Of a stretch of DNA of 64,000 nt, positions 44,038 to 55,743 are shown piece by piece. A model generated the notes under the pieces. The model made no database searches and was not told the DNA's origin. It worked only from the letters and a program-made list of their open reading frames with translations. Numbering within the stretch: position 1 is the first letter of the stretch; each line of letters starts with the position of its first letter. The DNA is from Omphalotus guepiniiformis (Eukaryota; Basidiomycota; Agaricomycetes; Agaricales; Omphalotaceae): assembly GCA_028554645.1 (NCBI GenBank), contig JAQOOI010000056.1, positions 1 to 64,000 on the forward strand. Direction: 5' to 3'. The position numbers were made by a program, and so were the translations under genes.

Positions 44038-44514
44038 AAGTGAATCCGATAGGAAGAACTTAGGGTTTGGAGGGCCTTTTATACCAGGCCAGGGCAGTCA
44101 TGACTACGAGGAAACTTGTCAGTGTAGAATTCTAAGTCCGCGATACTTACTTTCAAAGTGGACGCGGCGGACCATATGGTACTTTACCAAAGGACACGAG
44201 TGTTCAAGACAACTGGGGACAGTTGCAATTTCAAAGATGGGGAAGGGTCACAGGAGTAGAAAAGTACCGCGTAAGGATCGCTCGAATGTACCGCGTAGAG
44301 TTAAGTGCCGCGTAGGATCGCTTGAATTCTGAAAAATCTTATATAACAAAGAAAGTGTCATACAGCTTAAAGATTCAATCTCCATGAAACAAAAGCAGTG
44401 ATGATTTTCATGTAACAAAGAATATACAGGATCCGCGATATGACAATACTACGATACTAAAAGCTTTTATTACCGCGGGGCCTGGACAAGAACGATGAAC
44501 GCATGCAGTGATCA
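44038..44514. other. Promoter of antisense gene B; gap between antisense genes
   Basis: Holds the TATA box of gene B and the 3' end of gene A, and several CCGCG/TCGCG words. No coding frame. The copy 2 equivalent is 57183-57659. Confidence 0.5.
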
Positions 44515-46828
44515 CTAGTTCTGATATGCATGGTGAAGAGAATCCGGGTTTATGGAGGAAAGCTCCCCCGCGTCGATTTTGGGTTGAATTTGTTCATCAA
44601 TAATCACCTTGGCCAAGTCCCCGCTAAGTCGAAGCTGGGCCAGGTAATCTTTGCCAAAATTAAAATACCCCGCAGCAATAATGTCGACGAGCTCCGCGAC
44701 CTTGCCTTCCGCCTTACGCTGAACCCCATGCATCGCTTTGGCAATATGATCCAGGTCTTCAAAAAGCGTCGCGGCCTCGTGTTGAAGAGATAGAGCATCT
44801 GAAAACTAGAAGTTAGGAGGAGAAAAGCAAGCAAAAGAAAGAAATACATACGGCGAACAGAGAAGAGGCCGCGGTTGTGCATTGCATCATCTTCGAGCGC
44901 GATCTTCCGTATACCGTAGCGAAATGTACAAGCCGAGTCCTTCTTACTCAAGCACTCGTTACAGGACTCGCCAGGTGCCACGAAGACACAAGGTTTGCCA
45001 TGAACGACACAAGAGCTGCACCGAAGAGAAGGCTAGCAACGAAAAGTAGAAAGTCAGAATAAAGTGCCGCGGTACAGGAAGCTAGATCACGTACCAGATT
45101 GACGCTCTTGGCCACGGATTGAAACATTTTGATATGAGAAGTCATCAGGGGCGGCAATAGACCAGGGAAATCGAAATTGATTGCTTGCGCAGAAGGAGCC
45201 TCGTTAGGCTGAAACCACCGCACACCTGCCTCGAAGTTGCCGTGAGAAGAGGAAGGAGCCGCGGAGGCTTTACTTCCCTTGGTGATAGGCAAGGAGTCGC
45301 GAGGAATTGCAGCGCCCATCTTCGCTGCCGCGGGGGAAAACATGGTCGTACCAGTATTGAGGATACCCCTCCACTTCGCGTAGAAATCGACGATTGTCCG
45401 CGGGATCACCCATTTGAGGAGGAGGAGTGAGGAATCGGCCCTCCTCTTGAATAGTAGTAGCCGCGGGTTTGGTATTGGCCCGCTTCTTACCTTTGCCTTT
45501 GCCTTTCACCTGAAAGGGAGAAGACCTTTAGAAAGAGTGTTGGACAACGGGCAAACCAGCAAGACTTACAGGAGGAGCTGGGTCCTCAGGTAGAGATGAA
45601 GTCGCGGGCAGCGCCGCGGAAGCTCCCGGTTGACTAACAGCAACAGCAGAAGGGGGAACGACTGTCGTGGAGGTTAATGGCGAAAAGGAAGCCGGTACCC
45701 CAGAGGAAAGAAGAGCAGGAGGGATCGCGCCGTCTCGCAGAGAAGGTGGTAAACGAGGGGTAACGGGCAGCGGCACCTCTATCATGTCCTGACCAAAGCC
45801 AGCGGATAAGTCAACCGGCGGAGGCGATCGAGAATGAGCCTAAGTAAGCCAGAGTTTTGAACAAAGAGTCGCGGAGAATTTGTAAAAGAAACTTACGAAG
45901 GGAGAGCCAGCAGAGGGAGTAGGAGCGGTAGCGGGCAAAGAAGTAGAGTCCGCGGGGACACTAGGAACAACCTCAGCTGTGGGCTCCGCGTCAGATTCAC
46001 TGTCCACGCGTCGTCGTCGAGAAAGAACGCGACGACGTTCCTTAGAAAACGAAGTCTCTATATCGGACTCGACAGCTTCATCATCGAACTAAGAAAAGAC
46101 GAAGTCAGAAAATAAGCATTAGGGAGGAACAGAGAAATAGTACCAAGTTCAACGGTGGAGGACGTTTTCCCGAACCAACGCGACGATGTCCATGTTTGCG
46201 GTGAGAACGCGCAACGGGAGTAGCTGACGCGGGGCTAAGATCGTAGGTCTCATCCTTAAAGGCCAAAAAGTCAGCGTCGTATTGCGCCCGATCTTCCGCG
46301 GTGACAGGGCGAAGCTGCAAGAGACAAGTAAAAGTATAAGGTAAAAGAAGGGACAAGAAACTGTTGTACCAAATGAGAAGTCTGACCGCGAGAACGAGCA
46401 CGCTTGGACGCGAGTTTTCTCAGCGTCTCACGGCGAACGTGTGAACGAGACTCCGCAGGAGGAGGCGATGGAGTACGACGCGAAGACGAAGCGAGTGAAG
46501 GCAAAGCCGCCGCGGAAGTAGGAATCACAGTCGGTTGGACAGCCAGTTGCCCGCTACGGATGTATTGAAGCAGAGCGAACTCCGCAGCAGATATAGACTG
46601 CTGTGAGTTAGGCTCCGACATTCCAGGAAGAGGTGCTGGGGCTGCCTCGCGGCGTTGTCGTTTGTGAGGGCGAGAGTTTGAAGGTCGAGGAGAGGGCATG
46701 ATAGATTTAGTCTCCGAAGGTGTGGGTGAAAAAGCCTGTCCAAGGAAGTTAAGAAAGGGATCACCAAGAGCGGCCGCGACACTTACTATTAAAGAATTAT
46801 AGTCAAGGGGTTCAGCTTTGATGGGCAT
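44515..46828 (-). pseudogene. Antisense gene A of element 3, copy 1 (zinc-cluster gene with a frameshift)
   Basis: Same eight-exon structure as copy 2, but the sixth exon has one extra G in a G-run (45332-45336, five G against four). This shifts the frame before the cysteine cluster. The TATA box TATATAAC on the minus strand (46885-46892) is kept. It may be a real loss or a homopolymer error. Confidence 0.7.
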
Positions 46829-47273
46829 AAACCAGTGATGAAAGAGGGAGCAAAAAGTTGAAGTTCGACACCCGGGCACTGAAGGTTATATACACCTCGC
46901 GGCGATGGGGTCCTCAGATTGGTGCCAGTATCAAGTTCCATTCCTAGAAGACGCGAGAGCAAGAGTTTGATGTATTACACACTTATTCAGGGTACGACAT
47001 ACAGCTTTGACAAAGAAGCGATGGCAATTCATTAACTGAATAACCGGTATGTCCGGGAACTAACGTAACCGGACGATGAGGAATGAAGAGACGCGGCGAT
47101 TTACCAATAAGGCAACGTGATGGAATGTGATGTGACAAGAAGGAGGGAGAGCGCTACATGGGTCAGAAAGAAGTTTGTGATATCCAGAAAAGGGAGGTTG
47201 ATGCGCCTTTCCAGGATAGACCCTGAGTAGGACCCCAGCGACTGGGACAGTCGATATTTTAGTCAGGGGGAGA

Positions 47274-48520
47274 TGATACGACCGCAGGAATACCACTACC
47301 ATTTTTTGGCCTCGCGGGATTGATCACTCCAGTACAAACCTACTAAGTACACTGTATAGTCCTAAGTTACGCGGTGTATTACGCACATTCAACCACTAGT
47401 ATATGTGTACAAAGGTGTACAAGACTGTAGAACGGCACTAAATGGGTCTTCTCAGTGTAGGTATTACCTAAGTATACACTCAAGTAAAGCGTCGCGGCAC
47501 TTGTTCTAAGGTCCGACGTGTATAACTTGATGGCCCCAATACTGTATAAACCAACGCGTAGGTAACAAAGTACCGCGGCACTACTCAGAAGGCCAGACTT
47601 AGAAACCAGGTAGCAGTAGCTCCGTGCACTAGTCATATCTAATGACCACTGTTGAGCCACAGAAGGGTCTAGACGTACGATGTAACACGAAGTACTTCCG
47701 ACGACGCGGAAGTAGAACACGTAAGGAGACACAGTGTTAGCGAACTACCGCGGTACTTTCTAAAAGCGGCAAGATTATAAACCGATATAGGATACCCTGT
47801 TTACCGCGTACTATACTTCATCCCTACCCTACGCGGTGCACCATATGCACCATATATCTCATAACTGTCAAGTATCGCGACATTTGTTTGTACTATGTAA
47901 ATAGAAATACTGTATATAAGAAATAGAACCTGGGCAAGGAAGGACAGGTTCCCGAGCCCCCCCCCCCATAGAGCTAATAGCATTTGTGTGTGGAAAAGCT
48001 TAAGTCCCTCTGAGTGATTAGAAGTTTTAAAAGTGTTAACCGTCGCGTTAGTTCATAAGTCAGTGTGCCTGAGTGTTTACAAGCGGGATCGTCTGGTACC
48101 GCGGAGCCTGTGTGTGTAGTGCGAAGAAGAGTGGATCGTCTGGTCACTCGTTGAACTCGTCGTCTGGCAGTTCTAAAATCCTCCTATACCCAACTCCACT
48201 AAGTGAGAAGTCGTCTGGCATCTCCCAACAATCGTCTGGTTGTTGTATCGTTTGTAGTCACTGGTCGCGGTGATTTGTTAAAGTTACGCGTTAGTTCGTT
48301 TGAGTGGTGTGTAGCATAGAGTTATCTGTGCCGCGTCGGTTTTGACTGTGTCTCCGCGTTCCTCTTACAACAACCTTATTCACTTCACAGAGTTTGTTAG
48401 TCCCCCAAACCCCACGAACTTAAAAGTCTTTGTGTGTTGTGTGTGTGTTTTGAGTGCTTGATAGATTCATTCGAGTTAGTTAGCACTTCTTCTCATTCAT
48501 ACCCCATACCAAGCACATCA
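47274..48520 (+). repeat. LTR2 of element 3 (shared by both copies)
   Basis: 1247 bp. TATA box 47913-47920; stem-loop array 48079-48248. It serves as 3' LTR of copy 1 and 5' LTR of copy 2. A C-run is 11 long here, 10 in LTR3 and 6 in LTR1. Confidence 0.92.
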
Positions 48521-48601
48521 TCTGGAGCCCACCGCGAGGGGTTTCTGATTAATAAACTAAGTAAAGTGTTTTAGGTTTCGTACGAGACCGAAGAGTTATA
48601 G

Positions 48602-50371
48602 TCGCGGTTGTCTAACCAACAATCAGACAAAACGTCTAGGCGAAGTTCACGGCCTTCAACGGTAGAGAATACCAGAGAGTCGTTAGCACGTGCAAAGGCA
48701 ATCAAAAGAGTTAGTAGCTACAGGAAGTCACATCCTGAAGTTGTTGCTCAACCCCGAGAATCGATTAACGTAGTTGACGCGGAAGATTCGAGTATTAGAC
48801 AGTCGCGGAACTTTGACGAAGAACTATCTGATTACGGAGAAGGTACTTCAATTCAATTTCCTAGGCCAGACCCACCGTCACGTCGAAACTCAGTAGTCCC
48901 ACCAACTATTGATAGACATTCTCATTCGGACGATGAACTATCCGAAGTCCACACACTTCTATTTGATTTACATATTTCACCGAACTCTGCACCTATTTTA
49001 CCTATAATTCAAGAAAATATCATAAAAATGCCGGCTATGGATAAGATTCCGAGGAGAAGAGAACGTGGAGCACCAGATTTGCGTCGCGATCATGATGTAG
49101 ACGACGTCAGAGACTATCTGGGGGAGATTGAGGATATTATCCAAGATTTCAAAATAGAGGAAGAAGCGGATAAGAAATCAGTCGCGTTGCGTTACCTACC
49201 CGCAACTATAAGAGAACAATGGAAGGCGTTGCCTACGTACGAGAAAGAGGAAGGGACGTTTATCGAGTTCCGCGACGAGATTTTGAAGAGTTATGATGGA
49301 GGATCGGACGAGGGAACTTTCTCCTTCGCAAAATTCGAAAGAGCCGCGAAGAAGTATAAGAATATAACGATGGAAGATCTCGAAGATGTATTAAGAATGA
49401 GGAATACCCTAAGGCCGTTCCTTAAGCACTACACTACGACCGCGTTGTATACTAACAGAGAAATTGTCAGAGTCCTCCGCGGAATGTTTGAAGATGAATT
49501 TTGGAGATCCATCACGTTGACTTTGAAGTTACAAAAGCGTGCGAACCCACCTGCAGAGGCTAGACCGAGAGATGATGCCTATACAGCAGAAGAGATTCTG
49601 GACGAGGCAGAATTTAACGCGAGATCTCAGGTTGAGGAAGTAATTAGTCTTGGGAACGTAAGGTCCGCGAAGGAAGATAGAGGAAAGAAAGTAGAAAAAG
49701 TGAAGCATGAGCAAACGGAAGGATGGGTGGCGGAATTGAAAGATCTAATCACGATTCAAACAAAGAACCTTACCCAGAGAGCCGCGAGAGAAGAAGAAAT
49801 GATGGGTAAACTGCTAGAGCAATTAAAGCTCGCGGCACCTGGAACGAGTAGCGGTACCAGGCATCCAGAACGTATACCCTATATGGCGCCGCGGGACTAC
49901 GGGAGAACCGCGTTGAATGACAACCGTCCCGACTACTTTCGAGCCGCGACGTGTTGGTTCTGTGGCTTAAACGGACATATGGCAGGGCAATGTATGGTAC
50001 GCAAGCAGTACGTAGATGATGGAAAGATCATTTTGAAAGAAGGGATCACTTGTATGCCAGATGGAGAGCCAGTAGCACAGAAAGCTCCAAATGGGCCTCC
50101 TCAGAAAGACTTTGTGGACCGAAGACTGTCTGAAAAGAAAGTACAAGCTTCTCAGGTTGAGGTACTACAGATGCAACTAGAGGAGGTCGAGTCGTACAAT
50201 AAACAGTACACTAGAGTTTGGCAAGAATATGAAGAGGCGAAGCGTGCTCAAGAAAGGGTGTTAGAATCCAATCTCAGCGCGGCCTATATTCGAGGGTCGG
50301 CAAGAGATTCAATAAGTAACGTGGCAGTTAGTAACAATGAGAAAGGAAGGTTCGAGGAGGGTTTTCGGTAA
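48602..50371 (+). CDS. Gag of element 3, copy 2
   Basis: Same 589-codon open frame as copy 1, with one changed residue in the N-terminal extension (Glu to Asp). That change creates an out-of-frame ATG in an otherwise ATG-free leader. Gag core, CCHC knuckle and terminal GGGTTTT heptamer (50359-50365) are all present. The first in-frame ATG corresponds to MPAMDKIPRRRERG. Confidence 0.85.
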   Translation, partial: SRLSNQQSDKTSRRSSRPSTVENTRESLARAKAIKRVSSYRKSHPEVVAQPRESINVVDAEDSSIRQSRNFDEELSDYGEGTSIQFPRPDPPSRRNSVVPPTIDRHSHSDDELSEVHTLLFDLHISPNSAPILPIIQENIIKMPAMDKIPRRRERGAPDLRRDHDVDDVRDYLGEIEDIIQDFKIEEEADKKSVALRYLPATIREQWKALPTYEKEEGTFIEFRDEILKSYDGGSDEGTFSFAKFERAAKKYKNITMEDLEDVLRMRNTLRPFLKHYTTTALYTNREIVRVLRGMFEDEFWRSITLTLKLQKRANPPAEARPRDDAYTAEEILDEAEFNARSQVEEVISLGNVRSAKEDRGKKVEKVKHEQTEGWVAELKDLITIQTKNLTQRAAREEEMMGKLLEQLKLAAPGTSSGTRHPERIPYMAPRDYGRTALNDNRPDYFRAATCWFCGLNGHMAGQCMVRKQYVDDGKIILKEGITCMPDGEPVAQKAPNGPPQKDFVDRRLSEKKVQASQVEVLQMQLEEVESYNKQYTRVWQEYEEAKRAQERVLESNLSAAYIRGSARDSISNVAVSNNEKGRFEEGFR

Positions 50372-51585
50372 GTTCGAGGATGGAAAGCCAGGCCCCTACA
50401 AAAGAGAAAAATCCTGTTAGGGCCGCGGCACCTGAGAATGATACTGAAAACAAGGGTAATGAACGACGGTTGTGGAAAGAAAAGGACGCGGAACCTGAGA
50501 AGGACGCGAGCCTAGAGAAAGATAAGTATAAGGAGTTGGTCAAGAGGGAAAAACGTTTGAGATTCGATGGTGTCGAGATGCCTCCGCTACCTACAGTAGT
50601 GAAGAAGAGCCGCGTACCAGAGGTTCCTTACGCGAACGTACCTGATGTGTCGTATTCGCCAACTGAGCAAGAGAAACTGAAAGCTCAGAAAGAGCGGTTA
50701 GAGAACCCGAGGGGGATAATTTGGAAGACAAGGAATGAGAAGGCCGCGGAGTCTCCTGTTATTCCGTTAACTAAACATCCTGACGCGGAAGAAACAGTAG
50801 TGGAATCAGAAATTTCACTCAGAGGAACGATCAAGTCAAGAGTCAAATTGAAGCCTGAAGAGACCGCGGGAGGTTTGAGAGAGATCCTAGCCAAAAGCCC
50901 CCTATTACCTTTTAGCGAGGAAAATGTAGGAGAGGTTCACGTAACAGCAAATACAGTCGCGTTAGCTGACCTTAATGTCACCGCGGAAGTTTTTGTTCTG
51001 AAACAGGCGGAAGGAGATCTTCCAGCAGGAGCGGTTGTGATTAGCGATCCAGTTGAACAGTACGTGGAAAGCCTGGGAAGCAAAGATAACCCAATTCAGA
51101 TCTACGTGGCAAGAGATTCAGAGTCGCTTCGATGCGTGTATCCTTTGGTAAATGGTACCGCGAAGATCGAAAGTCTACTAGACTCGGGTTCACAGATTAT
51201 CTCTACATCGGAGAAAAGAGCTCGCAAAGCAGGTTTATCGTGGGACCCGGACATAGTAATCTTTATGCAATCGGCTAACAAGGGTGTTGAGAAGTCTTTG
51301 GGATTGGCGCGTAATGTACCATTCTTACTAGGCGGAATCACCGTGTACTTACAAGTACATGTAATTCGAGACCCCGCATATGAATTGCTACTGGGACGGC
51401 CTTTTGACACGATCACGGAGAGTTTAGTGGATAATCATGCAGATGGAACGCAGGACCTTGTTATTCAGGACCCTAACACTAAGAAGCGAGCTGTTGTACC
51501 TACCTATGAGAGAGGGAAAGGTTCTGTACCTATAAGCAAAGACAAGGAACAGACTCAGGGTTTTTCAGCAGCTTCGAGGAATTGA
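50365..51585 (+). CDS. Protease (Pro) of element 3, copy 2
   Basis: As copy 1, with one visible substitution (Glu to Lys after KRAR). The LLDSGSQ active site and LLLGRPFD are intact. It is reached from gag by the heptamer at 50359 and leads to pol by the heptamer at 51558-51564. Confidence 0.82.
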   Translation, partial: SVSSRMESQAPTKEKNPVRAAAPENDTENKGNERRLWKEKDAEPEKDASLEKDKYKELVKREKRLRFDGVEMPPLPTVVKKSRVPEVPYANVPDVSYSPTEQEKLKAQKERLENPRGIIWKTRNEKAAESPVIPLTKHPDAEETVVESEISLRGTIKSRVKLKPEETAGGLREILAKSPLLPFSEENVGEVHVTANTVALADLNVTAEVFVLKQAEGDLPAGAVVISDPVEQYVESLGSKDNPIQIYVARDSESLRCVYPLVNGTAKIESLLDSGSQIISTSEKRARKAGLSWDPDIVIFMQSANKGVEKSLGLARNVPFLLGGITVYLQVHVIRDPAYELLLGRPFDTITESLVDNHADGTQDLVIQDPNTKKRAVVPTYERGKGSVPISKDKEQTQGFSAASRN

Positions 51586-54500
51586 TCCCAGATCAAGGAG
51601 AAGCCGCGGTGGTTTTTGAATTAAATGACGAAGGTATTCCCATTGGCATAAGTGATGTAGTATTTGCAGATATAAACGAAGAGCAAAAATCAAAGTTTGG
51701 GAAGCGAGAGTTACGCGATCTATACTTATCTGCCGCGGAAAAGTATATTGATCTAAAAAGTGATAAAGAAACGACGAGACCCATATTGAGATCCTATTTG
51801 AGTTCGGTGTATGGAGCGCAAAATCCTGCCGCGTACTCTCAAGCAAATTTCACGGTGCAAGAAGTAGAAGACGGCGTAGAAGAGTTACAGCAAATTCCCC
51901 TGTTTGATGTAAGGAGCATCGCGATGCTTGATGTATCCCCTGATATGAAAGATCAAGTGAGGAGGCACGCGTCGCGGCTGTGGAAGGAACGTTACGAACC
52001 AATTAGTATCTTGGCAGGGAAGAAATACAAACCTGTCGCGTTGAAAACACGCCCTGTTCTAGGAGATTTACCATCGAAGTTTAGAATCATAAGAGAGATT
52101 AAAGGAGATCCATTGGCTGATATGCCGCAGCTTTCGCCTAATCCTCCAGAATTCACGCCGACTGGTAGGTATACTCAGGAACGTAAAGAGATAATAGACG
52201 AGATACATAAGGAAGAATTCCTTTGGCCAGAAGAACGGAAGTTGATGCATCATATGATGATGCAGCAAGAGAAAGGGTTCGCGTGGGACGACAGTGAACG
52301 CGGAAGATTCAGAACAGATTTCTTTCCTTCAGTAGAGATGCCCGTGATACCTCATACACCTTGGGTTGAGAGGAACATTCCTATTCCCCCTGGTATTTTT
52401 AATGAAGTATGCGCGGCAGTTAGACGAAAGATTGACGCGGGAGTTTACAAACCATCGAACTCGTCTTACCGATCGAAGTGGTTCGCGGTGTTAAAGAAAG
52501 ACGGAAAGAGTATTCGACTAGTACATAGTTTGGAACCGTTGAACGCGGTAACAATAGCACATTCTGGTATACCGCCTGCTACTGAAGAGCTCGCGGAGAA
52601 ATTCTGTGGTAGAGCTTGTGGAGGAATTCTAGATTTATATGTTGGCTATGATGAAAGAGAGTTGGCAATAGCATCGCGAGACTTAACTACATTCCAGACT
52701 CCCTTTGGAGCCCTGAGGTTAGTAACACTACCGATGGGATGGACGAATTCAGTACCAATCTTCCACGATGATGTAACACACATATTACAAGAAGAGATCC
52801 CGGAGTTTACGCAACCATACATCGATGATGTTCCTGTACGCGGTCCTGAAACGACTTATCAAAGTGAAGATGGTACGTACGAGACCATTCCTGGTAATGA
52901 TGGGATACGGAGGTTTATTTGGGAACATTTCACCAATATGAATAGAGTCATTCAAAGAATGAAGTACTGTGGTGGGACTTTCTCAGGCCCCAAAGCTGTA
53001 TTGTGTAAAAGCGAGATTACCGTGGTCGGACATAGGTGTACACGAGAAGGAAGAGAGATCGACCCGGAACGAGCGAAAACTATTACCAACTGGGGTGGAC
53101 CTGAGAATATCCTAGAAGAGAAGGATATAAGACCATTCTTAGGCACCGCGGGACTAGTAAGAATGTTCGTCAAAGACTATGCAAAGATCGCGGAGCCTTT
53201 AACCCGATTTACGCGTAAAGATATTCCGTTCGAATGGCGACAAGAGCAAAGTGACGCATTGGCAAAGTTGAAAGAGGCAGTAAAGAATAGCAAGGCATTA
53301 CGACCACTAAAGTATGATGTGGAAGACCCTGTTATATTGGCAGTAGATACGTCGTGGAAAGCGGTTGGGTTCTATATTTGTCAAGTGGATCCAGAGAATC
53401 CGCGACGAAGGTTCTACTCCAGATTCGGTTCGATTACACTAAGTGATCGCGAAGCTAGGTTTTCACAGCCGAAACGGGAGTTGTTTGGTTTGTATCGCGC
53501 GTTACGAGCGTGCCAGTATTGGTTGTTTGGTATTCGCAACCTTATAATCGAAACTGACGCGAAGTACATTAAAGGCATGTTAGAGCATCCTGATCAAATG
53601 CCAAACGCCGCGATAAATAGGTGGATAGAGTCGATCATGATGTTTCATTTTAAACTGAAGCACGTACCAGGCAAGGTTCACGGACCTGATGGACTATCAC
53701 GGCGGGATAAGCAAGTAGGAGACGATGAGTATGACAATCCTGAAGATGGTGAAGTTCAAGAACCCTATAAATTCGAGGAGTTTGTAGATAAGATTGACTC
53801 TAAGCAGGGTTACGCGCAAGTATTAGTTGATGAGAAAGAGGAATGGAAAAGTAATTATATGACTGGTTTAGCCGCGTCGGTAGACGACTTTAAGGAAGAA
53901 TTGACGCGTGCTTATAAGCAAGAACGAGAGTTCCGCGACATACCAGAAGTAAAACAGTTTGTAGCCGCGAACTTGGCTAGTGAAGTACCAGAACTCGAGG
54001 AGCCACCAGAGCATATTGACGAAACAGAGTATGATGAGTCTAAGCGATCGAAGGGAGCGATAAACCAAGATAAAACAGTCGCGGAGGTTTTCAAATGGCT
54101 AACAGACACTTCTAAGAGGCCTGTAGGCTATGAGAATAACAAACACTTCAAGAACTTTTTAAGGTTAGCGCGGAACTTCTTTATACAAGACGGAAAACTC
54201 TATCGACGTGGAATTGAGGCAAAACATAAGCTGGTAGTTGAGAAGTCGCGTCGCGTCGCCATGATCCATGCTTGTCATGATAGTCTGGGGCACCGCGGCT
54301 TCTTCGCTACTAAATCCTTACTTATGGAACGCTTTTGGTGGCCTGAAATGGAGAAAGACATCTATGAGTATGTGAAGACCTGTCATACGTGCCAAGTAAG
54401 ACAAAAGACAAAGATCAGGATTCCTCCTACCGAGACGAAGACACCGTCAATCTTTCAGAAAATTCACGCTGACACCATGTATATGCCGGCGTCGAATGGC

Positions 54501-55523
54501 TACAAGCTGATTGTACATGGTAGGTGCGCGTTAACCGGCTGGATGGAAGGAAGACCGTTGAAAGCAGAGTCCGCAAGAGCGATTGGACAGTGGTTATGGG
54601 AAGAAATTATCTGCCGCTGGGGCTGTCTTATGGAGATAGTTACAGATAATGGCGGACCTTTTCTAAAGGCGTTGGAATGGTTAGAGAAGAAATATGGCGT
54701 ACGCGGTATTCGCATATCACCTTATAACTCCCAAGCCAACGGTATCGTGGAACACGCGCATTATGATGTGCGACACAGTCTCATAAAGGCCGCGGGAGGT
54801 GACGATTCAAAATGGTTTTACTATTTCTACTTAGTAATGTGGGCTGATAGGTGTACCATAAGAAAGAGATTTGGGTGCTCCCCATTCTTCGCAGTAACTG
54901 GTGCGCACCCCTCGCTACCTTTTGATATCGTTGAGGCAACATGGCTTGTAGAATATCCTGATCATTTCATAAGTGACGCGGAACTAATTGGACTACGGGC
55001 GAAAGCATTAGCTAAGCACGCGAAGCACATAGTTGAATTGCGGGAACGCGTAACACGTGAGAAAAGGTCACGGTTGTTGAGGTTTGAAAAAGAGTATAAG
55101 TATGTTATTAAAGACTACGTGTTTAAGCCAGGTAGTTTGGTCTTAGTTAGGAATACTCAGATTGAAAAATCTTTGAACTCTAAAACAAAGCCGCGCTATT
55201 TAGGACCTATGGTAGTACTCAGGCGTACCACAGGTGGCAGTTACATTGTGGCAGACCTAAATGGTGCGGTGTTCCAGAATAAAATTGGAGCCTTCCGCGT
55301 AATTCCATATTGGCCACGGTCGCACATTGAACTCCCCGAGAACCTAAGTGAGCTGATTGGTTTGTCAGAAGATGGCTTGTTGAGAATTGAACAAGGTCTA
55401 GAAGAAGAAGAAGAAGATTTATCCGTAGAACACGATCAAGCGGACCTAGATGGTGAAATTCACGCGGACGTTTCAGTATACGACGCGAAGCACTGGATAT
55501 CGAAGCCGAAGATCTTTCAGTAA
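51564..55523 (+). CDS. Pol of element 3, copy 2 (RT-RNase H-integrase), intact
   Basis: 1313 residues counted from 51582. Reverse transcriptase spans about residues 250-480 with YIDDVPV at about 411, in place of the usual YLDDILI. RNase H starts at about 585 (LAVDTSWKAVGFYI) and ends HVPGKVHGPDGLSRR. Integrase has an HHCC domain at about 895-935 (HACHDSLGHRGFF to TCHTCQ), then HADTMYM, VTDNGGPF at about 1020, and the catalytic Glu in NGIVEHAHYDV. A basic C-terminal domain (GSLVLVRNTQIEKSLNSKTK) and an acidic tail follow, with no chromodomain. Protease is absent because it is in the preceding frame. Confidence 0.93.
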   Translation, partial: FSSFEELIPDQGEAAVVFELNDEGIPIGISDVVFADINEEQKSKFGKRELRDLYLSAAEKYIDLKSDKETTRPILRSYLSSVYGAQNPAAYSQANFTVQEVEDGVEELQQIPLFDVRSIAMLDVSPDMKDQVRRHASRLWKERYEPISILAGKKYKPVALKTRPVLGDLPSKFRIIREIKGDPLADMPQLSPNPPEFTPTGRYTQERKEIIDEIHKEEFLWPEERKLMHHMMMQQEKGFAWDDSERGRFRTDFFPSVEMPVIPHTPWVERNIPIPPGIFNEVCAAVRRKIDAGVYKPSNSSYRSKWFAVLKKDGKSIRLVHSLEPLNAVTIAHSGIPPATEELAEKFCGRACGGILDLYVGYDERELAIASRDLTTFQTPFGALRLVTLPMGWTNSVPIFHDDVTHILQEEIPEFTQPYIDDVPVRGPETTYQSEDGTYETIPGNDGIRRFIWEHFTNMNRVIQRMKYCGGTFSGPKAVLCKSEITVVGHRCTREGREIDPERAKTITNWGGPENILEEKDIRPFLGTAGLVRMFVKDYAKIAEPLTRFTRKDIPFEWRQEQSDALAKLKEAVKNSKALRPLKYDVEDPVILAVDTSWKAVGFYICQVDPENPRRRFYSRFGSITLSDREARFSQPKRELFGLYRALRACQYWLFGIRNLIIETDAKYIKGMLEHPDQMPNAAINRWIESIMMFHFKLKHVPGKVHGPDGLSRRDKQVGDDEYDNPEDGEVQEPYKFEEFVDKIDSKQGYAQVLVDEKEEWKSNYMTGLAASVDDFKEELTRAYKQEREFRDIPEVKQFVAANLASEVPELEEPPEHIDETEYDESKRSKGAINQDKTVAEVFKWLTDTSKRPVGYENNKHFKNFLRLARNFFIQDGKLYRRGIEAKHKLVVEKSRRVAMIHACHDSLGHRGFFATKSLLMERFWWPEMEKDIYEYVKTCHTCQVRQKTKIRIPPTETKTPSIFQKIHADTMYMPASNGYKLIVHGRCALTGWMEGRPLKAESARAIGQWLWEEIICRWGCLMEIVTDNGGPFLKALEWLEKKYGVRGIRISPYNSQANGIVEHAHYDVRHSLIKAAGGDDSKWFYYFYLVMWADRCTIRKRFGCSPFFAVTGAHPSLPFDIVEATWLVEYPDHFISDAELIGLRAKALAKHAKHIVELRERVTREKRSRLLRFEKEYKYVIKDYVFKPGSLVLVRNTQIEKSLNSKTKPRYLGPMVVLRRTTGGSYIVADLNGAVFQNKIGAFRVIPYWPRSHIELPENLSELIGLSEDGLLRIEQGLEEEEEDLSVEHDQADLDGEIHADVSVYDAKHWISKPKIFQ

Positions 55524-55743
55524 ATCACTCAAGAGATAGGGCCACATGGCAGTTTTATTATAAAAACGAGTGTATGATCTGTACGTGTTATGTTGAAATA
55601 TACGCGACAAATTGGAAATAAATAAGTTTACGCGATAGTTGAATACAAGTGCGGAAGGGAAACGGAAAGTTACGCGGTACCTCTATTCACGACAAGAAGA
55701 TTAAAAAGTGTCGCGGAAGCACAAGAAAAGTTCCAGAAGCAGT

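Larger units (their letters stand above)
34129..48520 (+). mobile_element. Element 3 copy 1 (Ty3/gypsy, tandem with copy 2)
   Basis: LTR1 (34129-35367), internal region, and LTR2 (47274-48520), which is also the 5' LTR of copy 2. Sense genes are gag, pro and pol; two spliced genes lie antisense between pol and LTR2. The purine tract AGGGGGAGA abuts LTR2. Compared with copy 2, pol has two extra T in T-runs and the zinc-cluster gene has one extra G, so this copy looks non-autonomous unless these are sequencing errors. The flanks AACGG (left of LTR1) and ACGTC (right of LTR3) are not a target duplication. Confidence 0.93.
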
